Assembly: GCA_000827495.1 (NCBI GenBank)
Contig: KN817534.1
Location: 74,653-138,652 of the forward strand
Source: Hypholoma sublateritium FD-334 SS-4
Taxonomy: Eukaryota; Basidiomycota; Agaricomycetes; Agaricales; Strophariaceae
Direction: 5' to 3'
Length of the DNA: 64,000 nt
The notes under the pieces were generated by a model that worked only from the letters and a program-made list of their open reading frames with translations, ran no database searches and was not told the origin of the DNA. Below, piece by piece: positions 45,760 through 57,133 of this stretch (positions are counted from its first letter, which is position 1; every line of letters begins with the position of its first letter). The translations under genes and the position numbers were made by a program.

Positions 45760-48700
45760 ACTCTGCGTTCTGGGCCGAGGAGACCAGGAATTTATGTAAA
45801 TTGTCTGACTTCTCGATGATCGAGGACGCATCACTCGATCATCCTTCCTTCCTCGAGGCCAGTAAAAAGGAGCTCATCAATCAGAACTGAAGGTTTGCTT
45901 TTAATTTGTAGACAGTCTTGAACAGACTCATAACTGTACTATATACAGAAGATAAGCTGGTGGGGCCAGAATGTTTAAACTATGTAATTATCGAGTCAGC
46001 GGGACCCAAGGAAGCTTGTGACCGATTATGGCAAGATTATGGCGCTATTGTATTGATTATAACTGGAACTGGAAGGAAACTCTACGTGAACGACGCGAGT
46101 CCCTCATAAATTCCTCGCGCGATTTTTGAGAAATCAGCATACAACGCCGTCGAAGGCCAACTCCTTGTTTGCATTTTCAGGCTGATCGTGATGTTCGAAA
46201 ATCAAGGGTATACCATCTTTTATGACCTCAGCTTCGTCGTCCCCACCAATTATTACCTGTCTTGAAGAGAAGGCTTTACAAGGAACACCCGTGAGTCGTT
46301 GATTAACGCAAGCTTCCCGCGGGAGAAATTAGGAGAGTAGAAATAGGTGTTTGCCATAGGCGTCCTCTTTCCCTGTTTGCTATCCATTTAAGGAATTAGT
46401 ACATTTGTCAAGTCACGTTGACCGACTCGACAGTGCGCACCCACATGGCCATATGCATAAGTACTAGAATATGAGCTCATGTATAAAGCCTGTACTTTCC
46501 AAGTTATAGATGATTATCCATAGATATTAGAAAGCCCTTTACTTTCCTTCTAAGTGGTACCATGACTGTTGATGGTGGAAAATATCGTGAGCTTCATCCG
46601 GGAGGGGAAAGCGCAACCGACGAGCGCATAGTGTAACATTGGCTCCAATTTCCTCATAATTGTGTTCTGGTTCAAGCATGGTTTGTGGAAGTTTAGGAAA
46701 GTATGGAGTGCTTTACCAGTACTTCATCGCTTATACACATGAGCGCTTGCTTCAAGCTTGCTGTGCCCCGGACCTGACTGGCAAGACCCTGATCGGAATC
46801 ATCGGATATTGATGCGGAATCGCTGAGCCAGTGACCCGAGGGCCGGCATGATCGGACTCATCAAGGACCCACAATTCCATATCGGTGCTTTGTAGCACAC
46901 TTACTCAGGTGGGCACGCAGGTTATTTCCTCAAACTCGTAGCTGTCAAAGGACGTGGAACCTGATACGGTATGGAGAACAACAGTATGTGGCTCGAAGAG
47001 TACATATTCATCCCGAAGAGATGTACCTCACGATAAAGCGAGGTCATGTGGAACGCAGGGCAGAGTAGTTTTTAGAGGCCCAGAGTTTCGGAGTCACAAG
47101 TTAGAGCTGCCAATGTTCAAACGTTAAAACATTCGACGCTTGCTTGAGTTCTCGACTGCGGTCCTGAATGCCAGTGGTTCTAGTTCTCCTTGCGCCATAG
47201 CACGTGTTATTCATTTAAATCGATCTGTCCCACATCCCAACTCTGTCCCCCGTGAGCCTACCTACTCAATGCCCCATTACAAAGCCGTTGGCCCATGTCC
47301 GAATGCCCATGTCCTCCCACATTTATAAGAGTTTATTGTCAGCAACCTCCCTTAAAATAAGTAGTGACATCTCAATGTTTCTTGTACGTACCAATACATT
47401 GAATAGAATCACAGAAGAACCACGGTCAGATAAGAGACGGATAAGGCTTAGCCGAGAGTCGGCCGAGTCCTGGGGTATCGTGAGCGAGATAGTAGGCAGT
47501 AGCAGGCCTCAGGCCCTTTACGAGAAGCACAAACCGGTATAAGCCGTGATTGTGGCACACATAACGATGTTTTCAATTGGTGTATATTGGGATTATGGAC
47601 GATAGATATAGATCATACATACCGGGAGGGAAACCAGTTACCACAACGAAAAGCTTCTTAAACACACAATAATCACGATGCCTTCGCTTCTCCCTTTCTT
47701 TATCTGTCCCCATCGACATCGATCCAGTTGACTGACTGTTTAAAACTCGCTGAATCCAATCCAACTTGTCTATATCCTTGTCTTTTCGAAAAGGTTCTCT
47801 AACGAATAAATCATGTCATATCGTCGGGACTCAACAGTTGGCCCATAGTTTTCTCTTTTGGCAGACGTCGTTAATGTTGAATATCGTTTATAATGTTTAG
47901 GTTGACAATTTCCAGCAGCACTCTCAAGGTGTACGAATTCAGGTTCTCAGAGAAGGTGACAACACAAGATTCCCCAAGAGGGGAGGTATGTTATTACCCT
48001 GACTATTCATACGCCCCATCTCACCGAGGCCCTTTCTCCGTGCAGACAAGATACACATACACTATGTATGTAAGCTTATGTCAACTGGAGAAATAGTTGA
48101 TGATAGTCGAGATCGGTGAGGTCAAGTTGTTCATTCACGGATACCTTGCTAAATTACCTGACTCTGCATAAGGGGTCCTTTCCCAACCGAAATTGGCACC
48201 GGAAAAGTAATCAAAGGCTGGGATGAGGGTGCGCTATCAGAAAATTGATTCCGAAGCATGAAATTTATTTGGGTTGTCATCAGGTATCATGCGGATGTCT
48301 CGCGGTCAGAAGGCATTGTTAACGATTAGCCCAAATCTTGTGAGTGTTTTTCTATCTCTCATACTTGTTTAAAATCTCTGATATATTGTTATAAATCAAG
48401 GCATATGGTGCTAATGGGTCTCCGCCAAACATACCGCCGAATGAACATCTCCAGTTTGAGATCGAGTTACTGGAAATATTTCCTTGTTAACCCACTGTTG
48501 CTAAGTAGGGACTACGGTGCGGCGTGAGTGTATGCCTGCACAGCGTGAAGGGAAACTTGGGATCTGCACATGGCGATGTTTTTTGGCTCTGCTGTTGAAG
48601 CTTTCCGATGTTGTACTTTTATCAAACGTAGCAACCGTTCATAAAACAAGATATCAAGGGCCCGTGCGATCTAATCTCGCTCTCGGCATGTTGCGTGATT

Positions 48701-49003
48701 GCTTTAGTGGCAGTGCTCCGACGCGCCACGACTCCGAGACGTTCGCTCTTTTCCTATAACCTCCAACCGCGGCCTCCCAAATTCCTCGAAGTACAATATG
48801 TTCAGGGCCATTTTCAGGCGCCCGCCCAACACTTCCTCTGCAACACTTAAAGTATAGTGGCCTATATGTGGTATATTCACGGTACTCACCACTGACAGGG
48901 ACTACGTCTAGCTTGCTCGTTTTCAACCACACGTCCCACAAGACAATTGTCACCGTCAGTTGGCCGCCGGCCACCTTTGCACAGATGCTCACAGCTGAAA
49001 GGA
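45760..49003. other. Long intergenic stretch, no feature seen
   Basis: Over 3 kb of AT-rich DNA with only short, domain-less frames on both strands. I found no tRNA, transposon ends or clear repeats. It includes the upstream region of GH79 paralogue A and of the small gene at 49004. Confidence 0.45.
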
Positions 49004-49671
49004 ATGGTTAAACGCACATATGCTACCACGGAAGACGCTCCATTTCCCCATAAAGAGACAGCACACAGCGAAGAAGTGCCTCATGACGCGTGGGTAGCGA
49101 TTCTTGAAAACACAGTCTCTGCTCCGTGGCTTGGAGTTCGGCCCCACACTCCCGAAAGGATACTGGAGCGAGCGTTTACGCTCATATTGCAAATTCTCTT
49201 GTCGCTGAACATGCCTCGCGACCCTGAAGCTGCCCAAGCATTCTTTTTCGTGCGTTCTGCAAACTACTACGCCTCGAGCTCCTTGTAATCCGTCTTTGAT
49301 ATATCTAGGCCTTTGAAAATGCACCTGTGTCACCAGATTCCGACATAGGTCGCGCTCGACGAGCAATAGCTACCCTGGCGCGTATTGTCATCGACGACAT
49401 CACCTCCATCCCCGAGAATTCCCTTCTCCGCAAGGAGCACCCCAACATTTTCGCACTCCATGGCGCCTTGGTTCCTTTGGTAGACCTACATCTGCGCGAC
49501 CCCAGTGGATCTGTCGGTGACTGGAAGGCGTTCTGGACACGCGCCGAGTCTCCCATATTCGAATTAAACACCGAGCTCCACAACAGTGGATTCGGCAAGG
49601 ATCTGGATGAACTCATGGAAGCGGCAAAAAATGAGGAGAAAAATGAACAAGAAGGGGGAAGGCCGAAATAA
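49004..49671 (+). CDS. Unrecognised 202-aa protein
   Basis: Exons 49004-49249 and 49309-49671, with a 59-nt GT-AG intron, give 202 residues. The protein is mostly helical (HDAWVAILENTVSAPWLGVR, RILERAFTLILQILLSLN, RRAIATLARIVIDDI, HGALVPLVDLHLRDPSG) and ends in a short charged tail (EAAKNEEKNEQEGG). There is no signal peptide or membrane segment. I recognise no family. The start at 49004 was chosen because an upstream in-frame ATG at 48947 adds 19 unconvincing residues. Confidence 0.65.
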
Positions 49672-50796
49672 CCAAAACCTGGTTCCCGTTCTTCAATTGA
49701 GGTCCTTGACTCATCCTATTTTTCGCCATTGATGTAATCTTCAATCCCAGGCTTTTCTTGGGGCTGTCAGGGCCTATGCGAATCGTGTTGCGTGGGGATA
49801 GATGATTGTTCTGCAGGACTGATTTGGGTTCTCACTTGCTCATATCGCTTCTTCTACACCTGGATTGGCTGATAAGATATGATGCATTCCTAAACAACGT
49901 GCGCTGGATGTTTCCTATGGGTGGTAGATTAGCGCTCGTGGAAGTACCGGCCAAGACGGCAGATTGACGCTCGCTACCCCGTGGACATGTTGCGCTCATC
50001 CCGCACACACCTGATACCTCTCTTGTGACCGACCGTTTTTACTGGAATCTGTTTCCCAGGACACATCGTTCACATGGTACAGCAATACAATTTCACGATG
50101 TGACCAAGTACTTATTCTTGGTGCTCCATTCAAGCTGTCTTGTAGGATTTGGTAGCGTTCTTCCTTCAGGACCAGAAGGACAAACTGCTGATAGAAACTT
50201 TGAAAGCCTTTGAAGTCGGCCATTCCATCTTGCGACAAATAGAATAACAAGTTAACGTTCAATTGGCATGAACGATCTTTCCAATCGTCAGTACTTCAGT
50301 CTTCACGCACATGTTTCCATACATATAAGTTGATGCTATCTGATTGCAAACTGAGAGCCCCGTCTTTTAACTAATCTCAGGCGAACCCTCGTGGCTTCCG
50401 AGGACTGGGCCCCTAAACATATAAAATTAGCTCGAAGAGAAGCAAAGAGAAGAGGCAAGAGAGAACGACTCGACTGTATATTTTCCCGCTCTAAAATAGC
50501 TTGGACGCAGCCATTCTTAGTCGCGTCTCGTGCAATGCGACGACCACAATGACTACACCTCAAATAACAAAGTACTAGAAATACCACAAGCCTGAGCTAC
50601 ACTGAACACAAAGCAACGACAACAAAATGGTCAAAACAATGGCGCAACCATGGGGGTGCAAACCACAGCACCAACTCGGAACCGCACAAGAACCGCACAA
50701 CTCCCTCACCATGCATACGTGGTGGCCATAAACATTGCCGCAAAGGCACCTACAAGAACTGACCACACCCCTCGGGCTCCCGTGCGACCCGCCGCA
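49672..50796. other. Intergenic, no feature seen
   Basis: No gene or repeat is visible. The last ~100 bp encode, in another frame of the minus strand, the lost hydrophobic tail of GH79 paralogue B. Confidence 0.5.
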
Positions 50797-53077
50797 TTAA
50801 CGCCTACTTGGAACTTCAGCGCACATCTGCCTGCTCGACCCCCCGTGTCCGTTCGATGTCTCCATCACTACTCGTGGTACAGTCGCCACCGCCCCAAGAT
50901 TTTTCGTGTATGTGCTTGTGCTGAACGTGGCGCTCAGCGCGCCGGATGTCTCCTGTGCGGACGCCGTCCCCGCCATGAACACGAGCGCGGCCCCCGGCGC
51001 GGGCACCCGAATGCGACACACGGGTGTCTGCGTCGATCCGTCGCTGGGTACTCCGCATGTCGTCGTGTTAACTACTTCTGCACCGTCTGGACGTCCATCA
51101 GACTGGAAGCTGCCACCGAATGTCTGCCCTGCCCATGTAAAGTTGCTCTTCTGCGTCACGTTAGCCGCGAGGAGGTATTTGACGTCAACCTGCATAGGGA
51201 GCGGGCCGCCGGCGATGGTGATGTCGGCCTCGTAATCGCTGGCGCCGGTAGGGTCATTGGCCAGGTTGATGAGTAAAACGCGCGCCAGCGAGCCGTGTTC
51301 CCAGATGCCGTAGGCTGGTGTGTAGGTGTTATTATTGTTGGCCGCGAGGTCAAGGATCTGTGAGGTATTGGTTGGCCCCAATGCCTCGGCAGTAACGAGC
51401 GCTGAGTAGTAAATTGGCCCAACGGTCCATTGATGGAAAACAGATTCATTGGTAGGTGGCGCTATACAAATGCATTGGAGTTCAGAGTATGACGCAAGAA
51501 TAAACGAACTCACGAGTGAAAGGATTATAGCTAACGCTCTGCCCTCCTATATGGAACAGTGCAGACGTAAAATTCACGGATGCCATCTGCATAGCATAAT
51601 CAAGTCCCCAGAGCGCTGCCCCGAACGCGTCGCTGAATCCAACAAAACCGCCACACGACGCTGTATTTGTCTCGAACATGACATAGGGTTTTCTCGCAGC
51701 TTGTGCCATTCCCGCTGAATTGATGTAAGGCGCAACGAGACTTGCGGTAGAAGCATGCGAGAGGTATATTGGCAGAAGCGTTTGCGGATTCACGACCGGA
51801 ATTCCAGAGTTTGGGAACGCAACACCGCAATTATCGAATGGGTAACTGATGCTTTATTAGCATTGAGCGCAGATTCGGGAAAGGTACGTACTGTTCAACT
51901 GAAATCCCATAGAGGCTCGCATTGTATGTAGGGATAAATCCAGTGCCAGCGTTGAGAACAGACTCAGGCGACCAATTGACCGATACGCTGGGTCCAAGCA
52001 ATAGGTTTTCCGCTTTGACTTTGGGATCCGCGTCGAGTGCCCGAATCAAGCTGCCAAATTCATTGAAATAATCGTCTTGACTGTAATTCTGAAAGTAATA
52101 GTTCGTTGTTTACAGAAAGACAAAAGCGTACGCAAGAAGCACATACCTGTGGTCGATGCTGGTGTTGCGCGTATAAATCCGGCTCGTTTCCCGCCTGAAT
52201 TCCAATGAGATAGTCTCCAAGGATAGCCTGACCTTGTTCCACTATTTCGAGGCGCCAGTTGGAGCTATCGTTGAAGGGTACACCAAGGTACCAGTGCACA
52301 TTAACAAGTCCAGAAATATCGCGCATCATTTGTATTAGGTCTGGTGTAAATATAAGAGGCGGGGTTTGCGTCTACAGAAAGCGAGGTGAGAAAGGAAGGC
52401 GCACGACGAAAAACGACGTACAGGATTGGTAGCTCCTGTCTTGTCCTTTTCTAATATTTTGCCGTCAGAGGTACTGGGAACGAGCGTTGCAGTTTCTTGT
52501 GTATTTCCGCCGACACGAACATCGACGCGCCCTACTCGTTGTTGAAGATTTGCCATTAAGTTCAGGAAGGGAACTTGGAGAAGCGACCTATATTTTACGT
52601 TCAATTTGGAATATGCAGGGAATAGAGAAATTTATGCACGAATTCTTTCCCACTATGATAATTAACTGTTATCAAGACGAAGGCCAGATGAGAAGAACAT
52701 ATTTACGCACACACTTGATTGACGACCGACATTTCCACCGAAAAGCCAAAGAAAGATCCCTTTTGCTGCATTGAGGCTCCTACCGGTAGAGTACTGGCAA
52801 TAGCGATTGAAAATGCAGTGGGCATTGCAGCGGCACCAGGAGGTGGAGGTGGAATAAGGGTTGACTTGTTGTATGCCTGCAATGTCTGATCCAGAGCTGT
52901 GGGCACAGGGACTCCGATACCGGTGCTTGTTGCATCTGGCTCCAGGAAAGGCGTCTGCCCCGGTGCCCAGTATATGGTTAGGGTGGTCGAGATAGCTCCG
53001 ACATGTACCGTAGCTAGGACTAGTGTGAATGAGAGGACGGCGCGAGCGCCAAAAAGTGTGGGGACCATCGTTGCCAA
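50797..53077 (-). CDS. GH79 beta-glucuronidase-like enzyme, paralogue B
   Basis: Exons 53077-52711, 52652-52640, 52587-52422, 52371-52147, 52088-51892, 51845-51514 and 51461-50797 give 654 residues. The layout copies paralogue A: signal peptide ending near HVGAIS, MSVVNQ then the 13-nt exon, acid/base E245 in AGNEPDLY, nucleophile E381 in VMFETNTASCGG, and the C-terminal beta-sandwich. Intron positions agree except that the last intron of paralogue A (43741-43680) is absent here. The frame ends soon after SNGHGG with QMCAEVPSRR. A one-base-shifted frame from the C6 run at 50839-50844 would instead continue to a hydrophobic GVWSVLVGAFAAMFMATTYAW tail, like the anchor of paralogue A. The present reading therefore lacks a membrane anchor. 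Either a real frameshift or a homopolymer error explains it. Confidence 0.87.
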
Positions 53078-53120
53078 GAACCGCAGTGCGCTAAGGCTAA
53101 GGAAATGCTGCAGCGGCGCC

Positions 53121-53128
53121 TATTTAAA
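53121..53128 (-). promoter_or_regulatory. TATA-like box of GH79 paralogue B
   Basis: TTTAAATA on the minus strand lies 44 nt before the ATG at 53077, matching the spacing in paralogue A. Confidence 0.5.
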
Positions 53129-53710
53129 GCAATAACTGGTCGGAAAACGCTGCGGGCGCTAAAAAAAAGGAGAGGGGGTTTATTCTGAGAGAAGGTGGTG
53201 GATGATGGAGCTATTGATATTGTGGGAGGACTTATCTCCACCCCAACGCAGACAAATCGTTTATCTTTTCCACGACTCAAGTATAAATACACATAAATGC
53301 ACGGCCTTATTGGACAGACCTCTTTTCTTTTGGCGACGATTCTTCTGAGCCGTTCTTCTAGTATCGGGAATAACGGAAACCCACCAGATGAAGTGGTATT
53401 TGAGTGGTGCAGAATAGAAGTCAAGGCCAATGTCAGAGTCCTGTATGTAGCGAAAAATCGATCGCGCGTGCCTGCGGCAAATCATCTGATGGCGCATAGG
53501 CAATGAAACCATATAGAATTTGTTGATTACATCCGATGCTACAGTGGGAGGGAGATTACTCCAAATCTCGCCCTACGCAATTCGCAATTGAGCTGGCCTA
53601 GCTGACATTAGATGGCAGACGCAGAATATAACTACACGTGAAATCCACATAATTATAATATCTATATAAGATACTGTTCAGCACTGCCGGAAGTACATAC
53701 ACGCAGCTCG
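53129..53710. other. Intergenic, no feature seen
   Basis: Upstream region of GH79 paralogue B and 3' region of the DUF6534-like gene. Nothing else is visible. Confidence 0.45.
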
Positions 53711-55922
53711 TTATACAGTATGACTTCTCGATGAAGCGCGACTCAAGCTTTTACTGCCTGTATATAACCCCCGGGGCAGGTTAGTTTGGGTGGCCTTGCA
53801 TTGAAAGTTGAGAAGGGGCGGCGCACCTTCAGAATCCGTAGGTGAGTACTTCGTCTCCGAGCCAGGTGAGAACGGATCTGAGAGCGGAATGCCTATATAA
53901 CGCTGCCGTGTACTCGTGGGCGAGGCGAAGGGGTCTGTAACCATGTGCTCCGGGTACTTGGGCTCACGTTCCGGGGAATAGGTATCCTTCAAATGTGCAC
54001 CAACCAACGATACCCGGTCGGGTTCGACGAAGAAAACGCCGGAAGGGAGGTGTAGATCAATTGACTCGTCTAGGCGATTCAGCAGGCCTTGGCGGCCATT
54101 AGCTCTGGAAAGAAATTTAGTGAGGACGCTCGTCGGAAGGTACTTGGGATTCAAATACATGGCTAGTAGGGAGTTGGCATATACTAAAGACACTCATCCG
54201 TCAGTGGAGCTTCAGTGGATGAAAGGAACATCACTGACATCTAGGCACAGAAAGCTCCATGCCCAAGTAAAGTAAAGTGTTGGGTTGGGCGACGTACTAG
54301 ATTTGTAATTAAAAACGGACCTCCCAAAACGATGTTTCACTCACGAGAATGATACACAGAATGGACGCAAAGCTATACAAATGACATTATTACATGCAAC
54401 TGATAGAGCCATGGCTGTCGGGCAAACCTTGTGAGTAGGCCTGATCCTATGAAGTATTGGATGAGTGTCTCTAGCACTCCTTGTACTCTATTACAGACGC
54501 AATGTCAGACACCGTCTGCAGAACTGAGTTAGGAAGCATTACTTGATAGTCCCGGAACTGCTTTTGTGCAGTAACAGGCACATGGCTCCGGCTATAGAGC
54601 AATCAATAATAGCTGTTGCTCCGAAGCCGAGGTATACGATATACTAGACAAATATTAGCTCAGCGAGAGCACGCGCGATCACAAGACACACCTCGAACCC
54701 CAAGTCAAAGCTATGGACCACATCGATAGTTTGTCTGTTCTCAAAGTGTGAGTAAGTGGGTCCATACGTAAAATGTAACAACACATCCTACAGCCGAGTT
54801 AAGAATACTGTTGGTGAGAACAGTCGGTGAGCACGTCAAAATGGGCCACAGACGGTACTTACTGACTCCAACAGCTAGATAGAATTTACGGGTGTAGAGT
54901 CAGATTCAGTGATTTGACATCTAATTTGTAACAAGTCACCAAGTGCAAATACACCGATAAAGACGACAAAAGTCTGTGTAATGCTCAGGAGATATGATCA
55001 TAGACCCAGACAACCAGACATACCTGAATGGCTATCGAGAACCATTTCTCTAATAATAGGTTGGCACGGGCCGAGACTTTCCATCGGGATAACTATCATC
55101 TTTCGTGATTTCCAAAGTTACGAAATTGGGGCTCACATCTCCATATTTGCGAAAGGTAGAATCTGATTCAAACGGGTCAACGCTACTCCGATGGATGTGA
55201 GAGAGTATAGGGAGCATGAATTACCCTTGCACGAGGATGATCAATACAACCTGTCATCCGGAACAGTTCATTCACAGTCGGTAACACATTTATTCCACTT
55301 GCCTGTGTCGAACCCAAAGCCTGACGGTGAACGGGTGAGTGTAAATTCATAGTAGGTCAGTATCAAAGTGTAGTAGCACCTTCAAGCTCCTGAAACAGAT
55401 AGAGCGTAAGAATCAACGTCTACATGTAGAGGCCAGGTAACGCACCACACCAAACGCATGCCCGCCTCCGTGTATCCCAACATGTTGATGACGAGATTGT
55501 ACACCAGATTCATTGAGAATGCCAGGTGAAGGGTATCGAGAACGCTGTAGAGAGCCGGGGATCGAAATGAAGTAATGAAGTCACATTCTTGAGTGTGGTA
55601 CTGTGGCGGCTTACCACGCAATCCCGATCTACGAGAATATCACAATAAGCGCGATGAAACATACCGGGGCGTGGAACGCACTATCAGTTTCTTCCCTAAC
55701 GAGTCTTTGTTCGTTGTTGTATAGTATTCATATGCCTGACGAATGCCGATTCCGAATAGACTGGTATGCAAGGTTAGCCTAGCTATACAGCCAGAGTAAC
55801 TCGAACACGCACATTGCGCCTGCGGAGAAGCCAAAGAATGCCGCAGCCAGAGTCGTGTCCAAATCCGCAGGGAGCCCTTCGCCAAGCGGGCTAGCGGGCG
55901 ATGTCATGTTTGCAGTGTTCAT
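53711..55922 (-). CDS. DUF6534-like multi-pass membrane protein
   Basis: A spliced gene with first exons at 55922-55813, 55760-55682, 55628-55615 (14 nt) and 55544-55446. The last exon starts near 54192 and ends at the stop 53711. Together they show the family layout: DLDTTLAAAFFGFSAGAM at helix 1, then LFGIGIRQAYEYYTTTNKDS, then IGIACVLDTLHLAFSMNLVY, VVLIILVQG and YLSQIW-type sequence, a TFVVFIGVFAL helix, and YANSLLAMYLNPKYLP at the end of the last helix. A ~140-residue cytosolic tail rich in Pro, Ser and charged residues follows. Splicing between about 55380 and 54195 is only partly resolved; one intron near 55380-55250 appears to be about 130 nt, longer than its neighbours. Function of the family is unknown; six or seven helices suggest a plasma-membrane protein. 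Confidence 0.7.
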
Positions 55923-57133
55923 GGTCCCACCAGTTACAGCCTAGAGCTGAGGAAGGGAAGACGGAGTCGTAAGGGAAATTAATGGTGGGGGTGTAAAACA
56001 ATGCGTACTAGTATTTGGCTCTGTGGTCATGCTGGTCAGGGTCGTGCGAGCTCCGTCCTGCTCGTCGCGACAATGCGAGATCATTGTGCGCCTTAGATAA
56101 GATTACGTTCGTGATCTGATCATATCCACGAGGCTTTGCTGTGCTAAATTATGTAGTTATTGCTGTGAAATTGATTCCTGACTTTCAGATGGCAGGTGCT
56201 AGCACAGGTTCAGAGTCCAGACGAAATATACGATATCAAGCACTGCCAACCATTTGCAGTAGCCGCAGCACACGAGAAGTCGTGCACTCCAACTTGTTCC
56301 GGCTCAGAGCTCTTATCACCATGCAGAGACTCTGCGAGGACCATGGAGTTGAGATATCGGGACCAATTGTAATTGAGACAAGTCCATAAAGACCCGCAAA
56401 GGATGGACATTAGTGACTTCGTTGTAGGGAAAGGAGTTAATTTCACTGGTGCCAGGCGCCTTCTGTGGAGATGGTTCAGATTGTACGTTAAGCCACATCT
56501 TCCCATTTCGCATGAATACCAGTCCAGATTGGCCTCGAAGGCGCATGCCATATCCAGAGTCTACTTGTAATAGTATGCTGTTCACCGATTGAAAAAAATA
56601 CAGCTATGCAGTTGAAGCAGACCCAGAAATACATTCATCGACTTCCGCTTTCTATCAGCTCAAGTAAGATGAGAAATGCGTATACTATTACGCAGAGCCT
56701 TGCGAATCAAATTATCGTACGCATGCGGATTATACCTAACAGGGAAATGTCTTTTACCTAACAACGAGGGGAAGGTTAGTGGGGAGTAAGCGCTTAAACG
56801 CCGATCGACGAATCGATTGGCGACTGCGCGCTTATTCTGCCCCTCAGTAAGATTGGAAATTCACCTCTTCTGGCTGTTACATGTGCAATCAAAACAAACA
56901 ACGGTCCTATATAAATCATAGGAATGAGGAGGCACGAGGGATGAACACATCGGAGTCTGGGACGTACCGCCAGTGGAGCAAAGGAATGATACTTATGCCG
57001 ACATGTTAGCCAACAATCTCCCAAGTGCTTGATATTATGACAAGCCGTTTCAACGAGCCGGCTGATTTGCGACCCAATGATCGACGCGTCACTGACCAGA
57101 ATTGTAATAGATTTGCTGACTTTTGATACAAAT
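55923..57133. other. Intergenic, no feature seen
   Basis: Short frames on both strands around 56.1-56.6 kb show no domain and no consistent splicing. Possible promoter of the DUF6534-like gene on the left and 3' region of the glycosidase candidate on the right. Confidence 0.45.

Noticed and set aside
45760..49003. Possible tRNA or other RNA gene in the long empty stretch
   Set aside because: No cloverleaf with paired acceptor and T-arm or A/B boxes could be found by eye.
53754..53830. Extra intron near the end of the DUF6534-like gene
   Set aside because: GT and AG borders exist but the segment length is a multiple of three and stays open, so the sequence cannot decide; kept as exon.
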